The translations under genes and the position numbers were made by a program. Shown piece by piece: positions 45,189 through 53,690 of a DNA stretch of 64,000 bases (within the stretch, counting starts at the first letter, position 1; each line of letters begins with the position of its first letter). The stretch covers positions 1 to 64,000 of the forward strand of contig DQPL01000098.1 in assembly GCA_015664885.1 (NCBI GenBank), given 5' to 3'. The notes under the pieces were generated by a model. The model was given only the letters and a program-made list of their open reading frames with translations, had not been told where the DNA came from and searched no databases. This DNA is from Gemmatimonadota bacterium. Lineage in GTDB: Bacteria > Gemmatimonadota > Gemmatimonadetes > Longimicrobiales > Gaopeijiaceae.

Positions 45189-48068
45189 ATGAAATCTTGT
45201 CGCCCTTCGTTTGTCGCAGCCTTCGTCACGGTCGCGCTGGCCCTTTCCGTGCTGGCGCTCCCGCTGGCAGCTCAGAGCGGTTCCGAGAGGCCAGAACTCG
45301 ACCCGACCGATCTCAACCACTGGAAGACTGTGCGGTCCGGCCAACTCACGCCGGACGGGCGCTGGTACGCCTACCAGGCCACCCCGACCGAAGGGGATGC
45401 CGAGGTGGTCGTGCGGCCGACGGATGGCGGGGAGGAGCACCGCTTCCCCATCGGGGAGCCGTCGGGCGGCGGTGGCGCACTCTCGTTTTCAACCGCCGGA
45501 CCCCTGCAACTGTCGGCGGATGGAAACTGGCTGGCCTTCTCGACATTTCCCACCAAGGAGGAAGCGGACGAAGCGAAGAAGGCGGACGAAACGCTACACA
45601 ACGCCGTCACGATCGTGAATCTCAATACGTGGCAGGAAGCTAAATACGAGGGAGTCAGCCGTTTCGAGTTCGCGGGTGACAACCCACGCTGGCTGGTGAT
45701 GCGCCGAGTGGCCCCGGAGAAGGCGCCCAAGGACACTGGCTCAGGCCTGCTGCTTCTGGATCTCCAAACCGGCGTCTCCTCTCCCATCGGGGGTGTGAGC
45801 GCCTACGACCTCAACGACAGCGGCGAATTGTTGGCGTATAGTACGCAGTCACCGGACCGGGTGGTGAACGGAGTCACGGTCTTGAACCTTCGTACGAACG
45901 CGGCCCAACGCATCGACAGCGAACGCGCCCTGTACTCCGATCTGTCGTGGGCAGATGAGGACGGTGAGCGACCGGCTCTTTCTGTTATGCGAGGCCACAT
46001 CAGTGAGGAGGACGACACCACCTACGTGGCCGTCGGCTTCACGGGGTTTGGGGGTTCTGTGACGACTACCGTGGTGGACGGCACCGAGTTGGCTGGGTTC
46101 CCCGAGGCGATGCGGATCACCCCGGAGCGGTCGCCCCGTTGGTCAGATGACCGCTCGGCGCTCTTCTTCGGAATCGCCGAGCACGACGAAGACCCCGATG
46201 AGGGCGACCGTCCTGACGTAAAGCCAGCCGCCGGTACCCCTGGCGCAATGCAGAGCCCGGCGCCGGACCTGGATGAGGACGACCTTCCCAGCCTGGTCCT
46301 TTGGCACGGTAACGATCCTCGGCTGCAGTCGCGTCAGCAGGTGCAGGAACGCGCGGACGAGCGTTTCAACTTCCTCGCTGCCTACCATGTGGCCGAGGGC
46401 CAGTTCGTACAGCTGGCCACCGAGGCCATGCGCACCGTAACCCTGGCCGCAAACCAGCGTTACGCGGTCGGGTATGACGACCTGTCATATCAGCTGCGGG
46501 ACGGGATCGACGGGGGCCGTCGTCAAGACGTGTACGCGGTCGACGTGAAGACCGGTACAGCGCAGAAGATCCTTCCGGCGTTCACCTGGCGGGTGTCTCT
46601 ATCGCCGGACGGGGGCAAGGCGCTGTACTACGATGACGGCCACTACCATGTGTACGACTTCGAGAACAACTCCCACACCAATATTTCCGCCTCGGTTCCG
46701 GTGAGCTTCATCAACGTTGCGGATGATCACAACGTCGAGGATCCGCCAATAGGCCCGGTCGGTTGGGCCTCGGACTCCGAGAGTGTTCTTCTCACCGACG
46801 CGTGGGATATCTGGAGAGTCGATGCAGACGGGGGCAACTACAGCAACCTTACCAAGACCGGCCGCGAGGAGGGTATTCGCTACCGCAGGCCGCTGCGCTA
46901 CGATCCCGAACAGGACGGCATCGATCTGTCGGAGCCCCTCTACGTGGAGATGTATGGCGAGTGGACGAAGAAGACCGGTCTCGCCAAGCTCACTTCGAAC
47001 GGGCGTAACATCGAAACTCTGCTCTGGGACGACGTTCGGCACAGTGTTCGCAGGGCCGAGAATGCCGAAACCTTCGTGTACACCAGGGAGACCTTCACAG
47101 AATTTCCGGATGTGTGGGCGGCGAAGGATTCTTTCGACGAGCCCGTTCGCCTGACGGACGCCAACCCGCAACAGGCCGACTATGCATGGTCTGCTGGGAC
47201 GCGCTTGCTGAACTTCGTGACGGACAAGGGTGACTCCCTGCAGGCCGCACTCTACCTGCCCGCTGGCTACATGGAAGGGGAGAAGTACCCCACTGTTGTG
47301 TACATCTACGAGAAGCTCTCGCAGAACATCAACCGGTACGTCGTTCCGAACGAAACGCGTGCGCTCAATGTCAGCGTGTATACGAGCCGGGGGTACGCCG
47401 TCCTGACCCCCGACATCGTATACAAGATCAACGACCCGGGCATGTCAGCCGTTTGGTCAGTCGTCCCGGCGGTACAGGCAGCGATAGCAACCGGCATCGT
47501 CGACGCCGACCGGGTCGGGCTGCACGGCCATTCCTGGGGTGGGTACCAGACCGCCCATCTGATCACGCAGACAGACATCTTTGCTAGCGCGATAGCGGGG
47601 GCAGCGCTCACCGACATGGTGAGTATGTACAACTCGGTCTACTGGAACTCGGGGAACTCGAACGCGGGGATCTTTGAGTCCAGCCAAGGACGGTTCAGGG
47701 GCAGCTACCTCGACAACCACGAGGCCTACCTCCGAAACTCTCCGGCCTTCCACGTGAAGAACGTCACGACACCCCTGGTTCTGCTGCACAATGAGAAGGA
47801 TGGGGCGGTGGACTTCAACCAAGGCATCACCTTCTACAATTCGCTACGAGAGCAGGAGAAGGACGTAGTGTTGCTCCAGTACGTGGGTGAGAATCACGGA
47901 CTCAGAAACCCCGTCAATCAGCGCGACTACACGGTGCGCATGATGGAGTTCTTCGACTATTACCTCCGCGATTTCCCTGCGCCGGACTGGTGGGTGAACG
48001 GCGTGCCGCGGCTGGAAATGGAAGAACACTTAAAGACTCGGCAGAAGAAGCCGCAGATTATCTCGTAG
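45189..48068 (+). CDS. Secreted prolyl oligopeptidase-family (S9) serine peptidase
   Basis: The product is about 959 residues from ATG 45189; a TTG two codons earlier is possible. A signal peptide ends near ALPLAAQ. Beta-propeller repeats fill the first 650 residues (LTPDGRWYAYQA, LSADGNWLAFST, VSLSPDGGKALYYD). The alpha/beta hydrolase domain has nucleophile S782 in GHSWGGY, the aspartate in NEKDGAVDF and the histidine in GENHGLR. It is a large member of S9, likely degrading proline-containing or other peptides in the periplasm. Glu/Asp-rich insertions occur around residue 350. No recognisable Rho-independent terminator with a T run follows. Confidence 0.93.
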   Translation: MKSCRPSFVAAFVTVALALSVLALPLAAQSGSERPELDPTDLNHWKTVRSGQLTPDGRWYAYQATPTEGDAEVVVRPTDGGEEHRFPIGEPSGGGGALSFSTAGPLQLSADGNWLAFSTFPTKEEADEAKKADETLHNAVTIVNLNTWQEAKYEGVSRFEFAGDNPRWLVMRRVAPEKAPKDTGSGLLLLDLQTGVSSPIGGVSAYDLNDSGELLAYSTQSPDRVVNGVTVLNLRTNAAQRIDSERALYSDLSWADEDGERPALSVMRGHISEEDDTTYVAVGFTGFGGSVTTTVVDGTELAGFPEAMRITPERSPRWSDDRSALFFGIAEHDEDPDEGDRPDVKPAAGTPGAMQSPAPDLDEDDLPSLVLWHGNDPRLQSRQQVQERADERFNFLAAYHVAEGQFVQLATEAMRTVTLAANQRYAVGYDDLSYQLRDGIDGGRRQDVYAVDVKTGTAQKILPAFTWRVSLSPDGGKALYYDDGHYHVYDFENNSHTNISASVPVSFINVADDHNVEDPPIGPVGWASDSESVLLTDAWDIWRVDADGGNYSNLTKTGREEGIRYRRPLRYDPEQDGIDLSEPLYVEMYGEWTKKTGLAKLTSNGRNIETLLWDDVRHSVRRAENAETFVYTRETFTEFPDVWAAKDSFDEPVRLTDANPQQADYAWSAGTRLLNFVTDKGDSLQAALYLPAGYMEGEKYPTVVYIYEKLSQNINRYVVPNETRALNVSVYTSRGYAVLTPDIVYKINDPGMSAVWSVVPAVQAAIATGIVDADRVGLHGHSWGGYQTAHLITQTDIFASAIAGAALTDMVSMYNSVYWNSGNSNAGIFESSQGRFRGSYLDNHEAYLRNSPAFHVKNVTTPLVLLHNEKDGAVDFNQGITFYNSLREQEKDVVLLQYVGENHGLRNPVNQRDYTVRMMEFFDYYLRDFPAPDWWVNGVPRLEMEEHLKTRQKKPQIIS

Positions 48069-48072
48069 CGGA

Positions 48073-48211
48073 TTCGCGAATCCCGGCGGGAGTGACGGCG
48101 CCCCTTCGGGCCGCCGTCGGCTCCTCGGTCGGACGGGCAGGTCTTCAGTAGACCCTCCTGCTCGTCGGCTCAAACCCGCGTTGCGGTCTTCGCTTCGCGA
48201 ATCCCGGCGGG
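48073..48211 (+). repeat. Direct repeat pair TTCGCGAATCCCGGCGGG flanking a hairpin
   Basis: The 18-base sequence TTCGCGAATCCCGGCGGG occurs at 48073-48090 and again at 48194-48211, 121 bases apart. Between them is a GC-rich imperfect hairpin at 48094-48118. Nothing resembling a gene lies in this stretch. The repeats may be the edges of a small mobile or duplicated piece, or simply share a 3'-end role for the S9 peptidase and the tmRNA region. Confidence 0.6.
48094..48118 (+). terminator. UUCG-loop hairpin after the S9 peptidase gene
   Basis: GACGGCGCCCC, TTCG and GGCCGCCGTC form an imperfect stem with a UUCG loop about 25 bases after the S9 stop. No T run follows, so it would work as a weak or mRNA-stabilising structure rather than a canonical intrinsic terminator. 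Confidence 0.4.
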
Positions 48212-48244
48212 TTCGCCTCCCGCCGCATGACCGAGAAGCAGTGA

Positions 48245-48290
48245 CAAAAAGAAGGGCCCTGACAACCGATGTGGTCGTCAGAGCCCTTCA
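48245..48290 (-). terminator. Intrinsic terminator of tmRNA
   Basis: On the minus strand GAAGGGCTCTGAC and GTCAGGGCCCTTC form a 13-base stem (one G-U type pair allowed) with a short loop, followed by TTTTT. It starts a few bases after the tmRNA 3' end and is a textbook Rho-independent terminator for ssrA. Confidence 0.9.
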
Positions 48291-48293
48291 TAG

Positions 48294-48647
48294 TGGAGGC
48301 GGCGGGAGTCGAACCCGCGTCCGCACTTGGGTCCAGCGGAATCTCTACGTGCGTAGATCACTGGGTTATCTCACCTCGGGCGGTCAGTGATCAACCGACC
48401 CCGCGGCCAGCCGCCTAAAAATCTCGTCCCCTGGCCCGGCGGCGAAACCGGGGGACCAGCTCGACTTATCGTCGCCTCAAAGACCGCCTCGAGCGGGCGA
48501 CCAGGGAGACGGGCACGTAAGAAAGCTTACGCAGCCAGCGCCAGGTTGTTGTTGGCAGCTAAAAAGTTTCCCGAAGATTAGCGAGGATCAGGACCTCGGC
48601 ACGCTACTCCACGTTCACCAAACACGTCGAAACCGGGACGCCCCCGA
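48294..48647 (-). ncRNA. ssrA: Transfer-messenger RNA
   Basis: The minus strand shows a complete tmRNA of about 354 bases. The 5' acceptor strand GGGGGCG at 48647-48641 pairs with CGCCTCC at the 3' end, and the T arm reads GGGTTCGACTCCC. The resume/tag frame at 48559-48527 encodes AANNNLALAA and TAA (resume alanine GCT or GCC). The encoded 3' end is A followed by CTA, so CCA is not encoded and must be added. It rescues stalled ribosomes with SmpB and tags the peptide for proteolysis. A strong terminator follows. Confidence 0.97.
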
Positions 48648-48711
48648 TGATGCGGATGGCTCTGTCAAACATCCTTACTGGTGAAAGCTATGCGAAATAC
48701 GGGGTTTGGGT

Positions 48712-49710
48712 CTATACCAGAGCTTCGGCTCTATGCCCCGCGAGGTAACCCTCGAGCAGCACCTCGACATCCTCGAGCTTGTTCGCTTGGAAGAGCTCGG
48801 TGCGCAGCAGCCTACCGTCGGGCAGCCCCTTTGTATACCAGCCGAGGTGCTTTCGGAAGTCGATGATGGCGCGTTCGGGGTTCCGCTCGAAGGCGATCGC
48901 GTTCTTGGCGTGCTCCAGACAGATCTCGAAGCGCTCCTCAACACTCGGATCGCTCGGTACGGGGTCTCCGTCCAGCGCGGCGCGAGCTTGTGAGAAGAGC
49001 CAGGGATCTCCGTGCGACCCCCGGGCGATCATGATGCCGGCGCATCCGGTTTCGTCGCGCATGCGTCGTGCGTCGTCACCCGTTCGGATGTCTCCGTTCC
49101 CGATCACGGGAATCTCTAGTGCCTCGGTGACGGCTCGAATCTCATCCCAGCGCGCCTCGCCGCTATACATGTCGGCTCGCGTCCGCGGGTGAATGCACAA
49201 CGCCCGAGCCCCAGCGTCCTGACAGCGCAGGCCAATGGTCACGGGGTCGCGCGTGCGCTCGTCGAATCCGCTGCGGATCTTTACCGTCGTGGGCAGCGAA
49301 GTGGCGTCGTCGACGGCCCGCACCAGGGTCTCGAGCAGATCGAGGTCCTTGAGGCACCCCGAGCCACCGTTGCGCTTCACGACCTTTTTCACCGGGCATC
49401 CGAAGTTGATGTCGATGAAGTCAGGGCTGTAGGTGTCGGCAACGAACGCGGCCGCATCACGCATCATGGCGGGATCGGCGCCGAAGATCTGGATGCCGAT
49501 GGGGCGCTCTTCCTCATCGAAGCGTAAATAGTCGCGCGACCTGGGGGACTGCATGACGATGCCTGCTGCGCTTACGAACTCGCTGACCACTACATCAGCC
49601 CCGTATCGACGGCAGAGCCGGCGAAACGGCGACTCGCTCACGCCGGCCTGGGGCGCCAGGTATAGCGGCGTGTGGCTTCCGCTCAGTAGGGCGATGACGT
49701 CGGTGCTCAT
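48712..49710 (-). CDS. dusB: tRNA-dihydrouridine synthase (DusB type)
   Basis: The 332-residue flavoenzyme reduces uridine to dihydrouridine in tRNA D loops. It has YLAPQAGVSESPFRRL, PIGIQIFGADP, the conserved INFGCPVKKVVKRNGGSG with C105, PTTVKIRSGFDE, ALCIHPRTR, PVIGNGDI and GIMIARGSHGDPWLF, in family order. The stop lies only 64 bases from the tmRNA 5' end on the same strand, so read-through into ssrA is possible. It is divergent from the PtsN-like gene. Confidence 0.95.
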   Translation of the reverse strand: MSTDVIALLSGSHTPLYLAPQAGVSESPFRRLCRRYGADVVVSEFVSAAGIVMQSPRSRDYLRFDEEERPIGIQIFGADPAMMRDAAAFVADTYSPDFIDINFGCPVKKVVKRNGGSGCLKDLDLLETLVRAVDDATSLPTTVKIRSGFDERTRDPVTIGLRCQDAGARALCIHPRTRADMYSGEARWDEIRAVTEALEIPVIGNGDIRTGDDARRMRDETGCAGIMIARGSHGDPWLFSQARAALDGDPVPSDPSVEERFEICLEHAKNAIAFERNPERAIIDFRKHLGWYTKGLPDGRLLRTELFQANKLEDVEVLLEGYLAGHRAEALV

Positions 49711-49842
49711 GTTGCGAAGCTACCCCTAGCGGCGGCCGCGGTGAAGTCGTGTGGCGCTCGGGGCTGACGCACCTACCGCATGCGGTTATTGTCTCGCTGC
49801 CTGGTAGGATGCGACGCCGAATCGAGAGTTTGGAGGCGATGG

Positions 49843-50295
49843 ATGCGGTTGAAGGACCTGTTTACGTCGGATGTGGTGAAGCTCGACTTGGAGTCCCAGA
49901 ACAAGGACGATTTGCTCAAGGAGCTGGTCGGCCTGCTGGCGCTCGACGACAAGTCTGCGGCGATCCTGTTCAAGACGCTGAAACGGCGCGAGAACCTCGG
50001 TTCCACGGGCATCGGCAAGGGCATCGCCATCCCCCATTGTCGCACACTCGTGGTCAATCGCCTGCGCCTGGCGTATGGACGGAAGCCGGGGGGCCTCAAC
50101 TTCAATGCGATCGATGGCGAGCCGGTCTACAACTTCTTCCTGATCATCGCGCCACCGCTCGAGGTGTCGAACCAATACCTGCCGGTGCTGGGGAAGATCG
50201 CGCAGTTCGCCAAGGACGCAGCCGTGCCTGGCGACCTCCTGGAGCTCAGTGAACCCGAAGAGTTTCTTGCTCTCCTCGCCGAGAAGGCATCCTAG
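49843..50295 (+). CDS. ptsN: PtsN-like EIIA phosphotransferase (nitrogen/fructose type)
   Basis: The product is about 150 residues from ATG 49843, chosen for its GGAGG site about seven bases upstream. The EIIA phosphorylation site is H65 in IAIPHCRT, preceded by LGSTGIGKGIAIPH, a PTS EIIA type 2 signature. C-terminal LLIIAPP-like and YLPVLGKIAQF segments fit PtsN. It would receive phosphate from HPr and regulate processes such as potassium transport or sigma-54 functions. It is transcribed alone, far from rpoN, while HPr and enzyme I are in the train at 56-59 kb. Confidence 0.9.
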   Translation: MRLKDLFTSDVVKLDLESQNKDDLLKELVGLLALDDKSAAILFKTLKRRENLGSTGIGKGIAIPHCRTLVVNRLRLAYGRKPGGLNFNAIDGEPVYNFFLIIAPPLEVSNQYLPVLGKIAQFAKDAAVPGDLLELSEPEEFLALLAEKAS

Positions 50296-50309
50296 CCGGC
50301 CGCAAGAAT

Positions 50310-50342
50310 GAAAAAAGGCCCGTCCCATGGGGGACGCGCCGT
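50310..50342 (-). terminator. Intrinsic terminator of the FlgD-like domain gene
   Basis: On the minus strand GGCGCGTCCC, a short CCAT loop and GGGACGGGCC form a ten-base stem with one mismatch, followed by TTTTTT. It begins about 25 bases after the stop codon at 50368. On the opposite strand it lies after the PtsN-like gene and may also help to end that transcript. Confidence 0.8.
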
Positions 50343-50367
50343 CACATTCGGAGTCAGCCGGTCGTTA

Positions 50368-50814
50368 CTACTTCATCACAGTAATCCCCGCCAGCTTGCT
50401 CCTACCGTTCACCGTGAGAAGCACGAAGTAGCTGCCGGAGGCGACCTGGCGGCCCATTTGATCGGTACCGTCCCAGAAGGCTTCGTACGTGCCGGGCTGA
50501 AGGTACTCTAGCCCGATGAGCTCGACGCCTTCACCTGAGGAGTGCCCGAGCGCGACCGGGGAGGCTTGGAACTGCTCGAGTAGGTTGAAGATGCGGATGG
50601 ATACAACGGCAGGACGCCCATCCACGAACAATCCCTCGTGTAGAACGAAGGGGATCGTCGTTTCCGGGTTGAACGGATTTGGGTAGTTGTCCCGCAGTTC
50701 GAAGCCGCTCTCCTGCTGTGACGACGCGGGACGCCCGGTGTCCTGGGCGGATACGGCCTCAGCCGCGACGAACAACAACAGGAAGACGGGCAAGACGCCG
50801 ATCATGCGCCTCAT
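50368..50814 (-). CDS. Small secreted FlgD-like/T9SS sorting-type domain protein
   Basis: The 148-residue product has a signal peptide ending SAQ (about residue 24). Nearly all the mature part is one domain: LRDNYPNPFNPETTIPF, VVSIRIFNLLEQ, YLQPGTYEAFWDGTDQMGRQ and VASGSYFVLLTVNG. This is the FlgD Ig-like fold that usually forms the C-terminal tail of large secreted proteins in Bacteroidota-related and candidate phyla. Here it stands alone with no cargo. It could be a minimal cell-surface or sorting module. It has its own terminator. Confidence 0.8.
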   Translation of the reverse strand: MRRMIGVLPVFLLLFVAAEAVSAQDTGRPASSQQESGFELRDNYPNPFNPETTIPFVLHEGLFVDGRPAVVSIRIFNLLEQFQASPVALGHSSGEGVELIGLEYLQPGTYEAFWDGTDQMGRQVASGSYFVLLTVNGRSKLAGITVMK

Positions 50815-51036
50815 TGATTCCTCCGCACACTAGATGTGCTGTAGCCTAGGGGCAATCGCGCTCCATGCGTGGTTATCGAGCGGCGCACACGCGCCACTGT
50901 CATCATACTCTCTCAAGCTCCCGAAGGTCAAGCGAAACCGCCCGTTATTCCTAAAGAAACCTGAGCAAACGTACGTTCTTGATACCGCACTGGGCCGATT
51001 TAGTTGCCGGTGGACTGTATGCGCCGAGAAACGGCT

Positions 51037-52932
51037 CTACTGGGGCACGCTTCGCCCTTCGTCGCTCCTCATCGTGATGCCCAATCCATCCAGGTGATTC
51101 AGCAACGGAATGAGGTGCTTTCGGGTGACGGGCAGCGGCTCCCGGAACGCCGAGGGTCCAAGTCCTGATTGCCCGCCAAGCATCTCGCGCACCGCGGCGA
51201 TCCCCTTCTCGAGTTCGGCGGTGCTCACGTAGTATCCGTCCGCCACGGGGCTGACGACTCCCTGTCCTTCGAGAAACTTCAAGAGTGACCAGAGGTCGCC
51301 TCGGCCCTTGAGCGACGCGGGAAACTCGTCCACGAAGGGCGGAGCGAGGCCCGCCTCCGCGAGCAGCGCTCGCAGGTCGTTCGCGGCGGCCTTCTGGTCT
51401 TGCGTCAGGGCCACCACGTGTCTAGGTAGGCGAACACCGCCATCGGCCATTTCCAACACCGTTTGCTCACAGAGTCTGGCGATGGTGGCGTCGGCCAGGC
51501 CTTTGGCTGCCCAGGCGGGTAGAGCCGTCCGCACTGCGGCGAGCGAGATGGCCGGCCGCAGCGGATCCTGGGCGTGCGCCGCTGTGACTGCGGCGACGAT
51601 TCGCTTCTCGGCCTGGCTGGTGATTTGTGCGGAGAAGAGGCGCCCAGCCGTTCGCGGATCACGCTGGGTCTCGAGCGCTTGCAGTGTGGGGCCGAGCTCG
51701 TCGAGGGAGAGGCCCGTCGAGACCGGGAATGTCGCTACCTCCGCGCCGTGCCACCCGGCCAGTTCCAGAATCGCACGAACACGCGCCCCCGCGTCGCCCT
51801 CCAGCAGGCTCTCGAGCCCTGCCCGTACCGAGTCGTCGATGCGGGTTCGCTTCGGCGGCGTTGCCTCTGCGATCAGCCCACCTCCGATGGTCGCGACCGG
51901 GGAGTAGGCTCTGATTACCAGCCGGTCGTGTGCCCGGGCGACCACCGGTTCCTCGAGTCTCAATTGCACCCACCCTGCTCCGCCGGCCCGGATCGTCTCG
52001 GACTCGAGCAGCGCGCAGCGCGCCATGACCTCTGCCGTGCCCACATGGACGCGGACTCGCTGGTTGTGTTCGAGTTTCCATGCCGTGTCAGGAAGCATGC
52101 GGACACGGGCGGTGAGCATCCAGGTGGGTGACCACGCCGGGTCGGACACGAGCGTCGCACCTCGCCCCACTGCAGTGCGGTCTGCCCCTTCGCCGGTCAA
52201 CGATATCGCGGTCCGGTCCCCGGCCGTCGCCTGCTCGACTTCCCGACCGTGCACTTGCACGCCCCGGACTCGTGCGTCGAGGTCATCGGGGAGGATGCGG
52301 ACACGGTCGCCCTTGGCCAGGGTGCCGCTCCAGAGCGTTCCGGTGGCTACGGTGCCGGTGCCCTGGATGGTGAAGACGCGATCGAGCGGCAGTCGCACGA
52401 GGTCTCCGCCCGAGGACTTCTGCACTGCCTCCGCAGCGAGCGCCAGGGCCTCCTTGAGTTCGTCCATTCCCAGCTCAGAAGTAGCCGACGTGGGCACCGA
52501 AACGGCCCCACGATAGGGGGTCGGCTCGAGCAGATCCTCGACGTCGGAGCGAACCAACTCGAGCCACTCCTCGTCGACCAGGTCGCGCTTGGTGAGTGCC
52601 ACGACGAGTTGGCGCACGCCCAACAGTTCCACGATCGCGACGTGCTCCCTGGTCTGCGGCATGACTCCTTCATCGGACGCCACCACGAGCAAAACGAGGT
52701 CCATGCCCGCAGCTCCCGCGACCATGGCCCGTACGAAGGCTTCATGGCCGGGTACGTCGACCACGCCCAGGCGCGCTTCGGGCAGAACCAACTCGGCGAA
52801 GCCGAGCTCGATCGTGATTCCGCGGGCCTTTTCTTCCTTGAGCCGGTCGGTATCGACGCCGGTAAGCGCGCGCACGAGCGCGGTCTTGCCGTGGTCGATG
52901 TGCCCTGCCGTCCCAAGGATCAGTCGATTCAC
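51037..52932 (-). CDS. selB: Selenocysteine-specific elongation factor SelB
   Basis: The 631-residue GTPase opens LILGTAGHIDHGKTALVRAL, then DVPGHEAFVRAMVAGA, ALTKRDL and G-domain loops with the SelB pattern KARGITIELGFAEL. Winged-helix repeats fill the C-terminal 250 residues (TAELEKGIAAVREML, LPVTRKHLIPLLNHLDGLG). It delivers Sec-tRNA to UGA at a SECIS hairpin. No selA, selD, tRNA-Sec or clear selenoprotein is in the window. It overlaps recO (52929-52932 ATGA) at the end of the PTS train. Confidence 0.95.
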   Translation of the reverse strand: MNRLILGTAGHIDHGKTALVRALTGVDTDRLKEEKARGITIELGFAELVLPEARLGVVDVPGHEAFVRAMVAGAAGMDLVLLVVASDEGVMPQTREHVAIVELLGVRQLVVALTKRDLVDEEWLELVRSDVEDLLEPTPYRGAVSVPTSATSELGMDELKEALALAAEAVQKSSGGDLVRLPLDRVFTIQGTGTVATGTLWSGTLAKGDRVRILPDDLDARVRGVQVHGREVEQATAGDRTAISLTGEGADRTAVGRGATLVSDPAWSPTWMLTARVRMLPDTAWKLEHNQRVRVHVGTAEVMARCALLESETIRAGGAGWVQLRLEEPVVARAHDRLVIRAYSPVATIGGGLIAEATPPKRTRIDDSVRAGLESLLEGDAGARVRAILELAGWHGAEVATFPVSTGLSLDELGPTLQALETQRDPRTAGRLFSAQITSQAEKRIVAAVTAAHAQDPLRPAISLAAVRTALPAWAAKGLADATIARLCEQTVLEMADGGVRLPRHVVALTQDQKAAANDLRALLAEAGLAPPFVDEFPASLKGRGDLWSLLKFLEGQGVVSPVADGYYVSTAELEKGIAAVREMLGGQSGLGPSAFREPLPVTRKHLIPLLNHLDGLGITMRSDEGRSVPQ

Positions 52933-53690
52933 GCTCCGATCCCCTCATCTGGAGGCAAAAGGCCTCCCAGGAAATGCAGGGACTTGAGTGGTTTGGACAC
53001 GACGTGATAGGCCACGAAGTCGGAAAGCACCCCGAGGTGCCGACGGGCATAGGTGAACTCCGCGTCGAGTTCGCAGGCGAGCAGGTTCGCGATCTGCGCG
53101 CGAGCGATGGGTCCGAGGCGCGGGCCGCCGGCGTCCTCCGCGCATCGCGCGCAGCGAACCCCGCCGGACGCGAAGTCGAAACGGCCCACGCTGTCGTCGG
53201 CGAGCGGTTCCCCACAACACACACATGGGTCCAACTGGGGCGCGAATCCGAAGGCCTTGGTGATCCGCCAAACAGCCGAGAGCGCCGCTGCGGGCACCTG
53301 GGCGGTCTCGACCGATTGCAGAGTGTCGAGTACTTGTTCGAGCGCCCGCAGCAAGTCGGGGTTTTGTTCCTGGTCGGCGTGGGCGAGCACCAGCTCAGCG
53401 GTCGCGGAAGCACCGGCAAAGCGCATTACGTCGAGCCCTAGCCCGTCCCTGAAGTGTGTGCAATCGAAGTCCTTCATCGTGTGCAGGTCACGGTGCGGCT
53501 TTATATAGGCCGTGAGGGTTCCAGTCGCGAAGGTGGCCAGTGTAGTGGCGCCCTTTCCGCTGCGTTTGCGGACCCCACGAGCCATCACGCTCAACAGTCC
53601 ATGGGTCTCGGTATAGAAGCGGAGGATGCGGCTTGAGTCACCGTAGTCGTGGGACCGGAGCAGCACCGCGGGAGTGCTGACCGGCGCCAC
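52929..53690 (-). CDS. recO: DNA repair protein RecO
   Basis: The 253-residue protein has an N-terminal OB-fold (AVLLRSHDYGDSSRILRFYT, GLLSVMARGVRKRSG), a helical core and a zinc-binding part with CVCCG and CARC around residues 150-185. RecO loads RecA onto SSB-coated DNA with RecR in gap repair. The GTG start shares its first base with the upstream TAG. The ATGA overlap with selB indicates coupled translation. Confidence 0.93.
   Translation of the reverse strand: MAPVSTPAVLLRSHDYGDSSRILRFYTETHGLLSVMARGVRKRSGKGATTLATFATGTLTAYIKPHRDLHTMKDFDCTHFRDGLGLDVMRFAGASATAELVLAHADQEQNPDLLRALEQVLDTLQSVETAQVPAAALSAVWRITKAFGFAPQLDPCVCCGEPLADDSVGRFDFASGGVRCARCAEDAGGPRLGPIARAQIANLLACELDAEFTYARRHLGVLSDFVAYHVVSKPLKSLHFLGGLLPPDEGIGA

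Noticed and set aside
48648-48711. TTGACA near the tmRNA 5' end as a -35 box
   Set aside because: The distance to the first tmRNA base leaves no room for a -10 box and the start spacing.
50815-51036. tRNA-Sec next to selB
   Set aside because: No long extra arm or TCA anticodon stem-loop could be recognised in this intergenic region.
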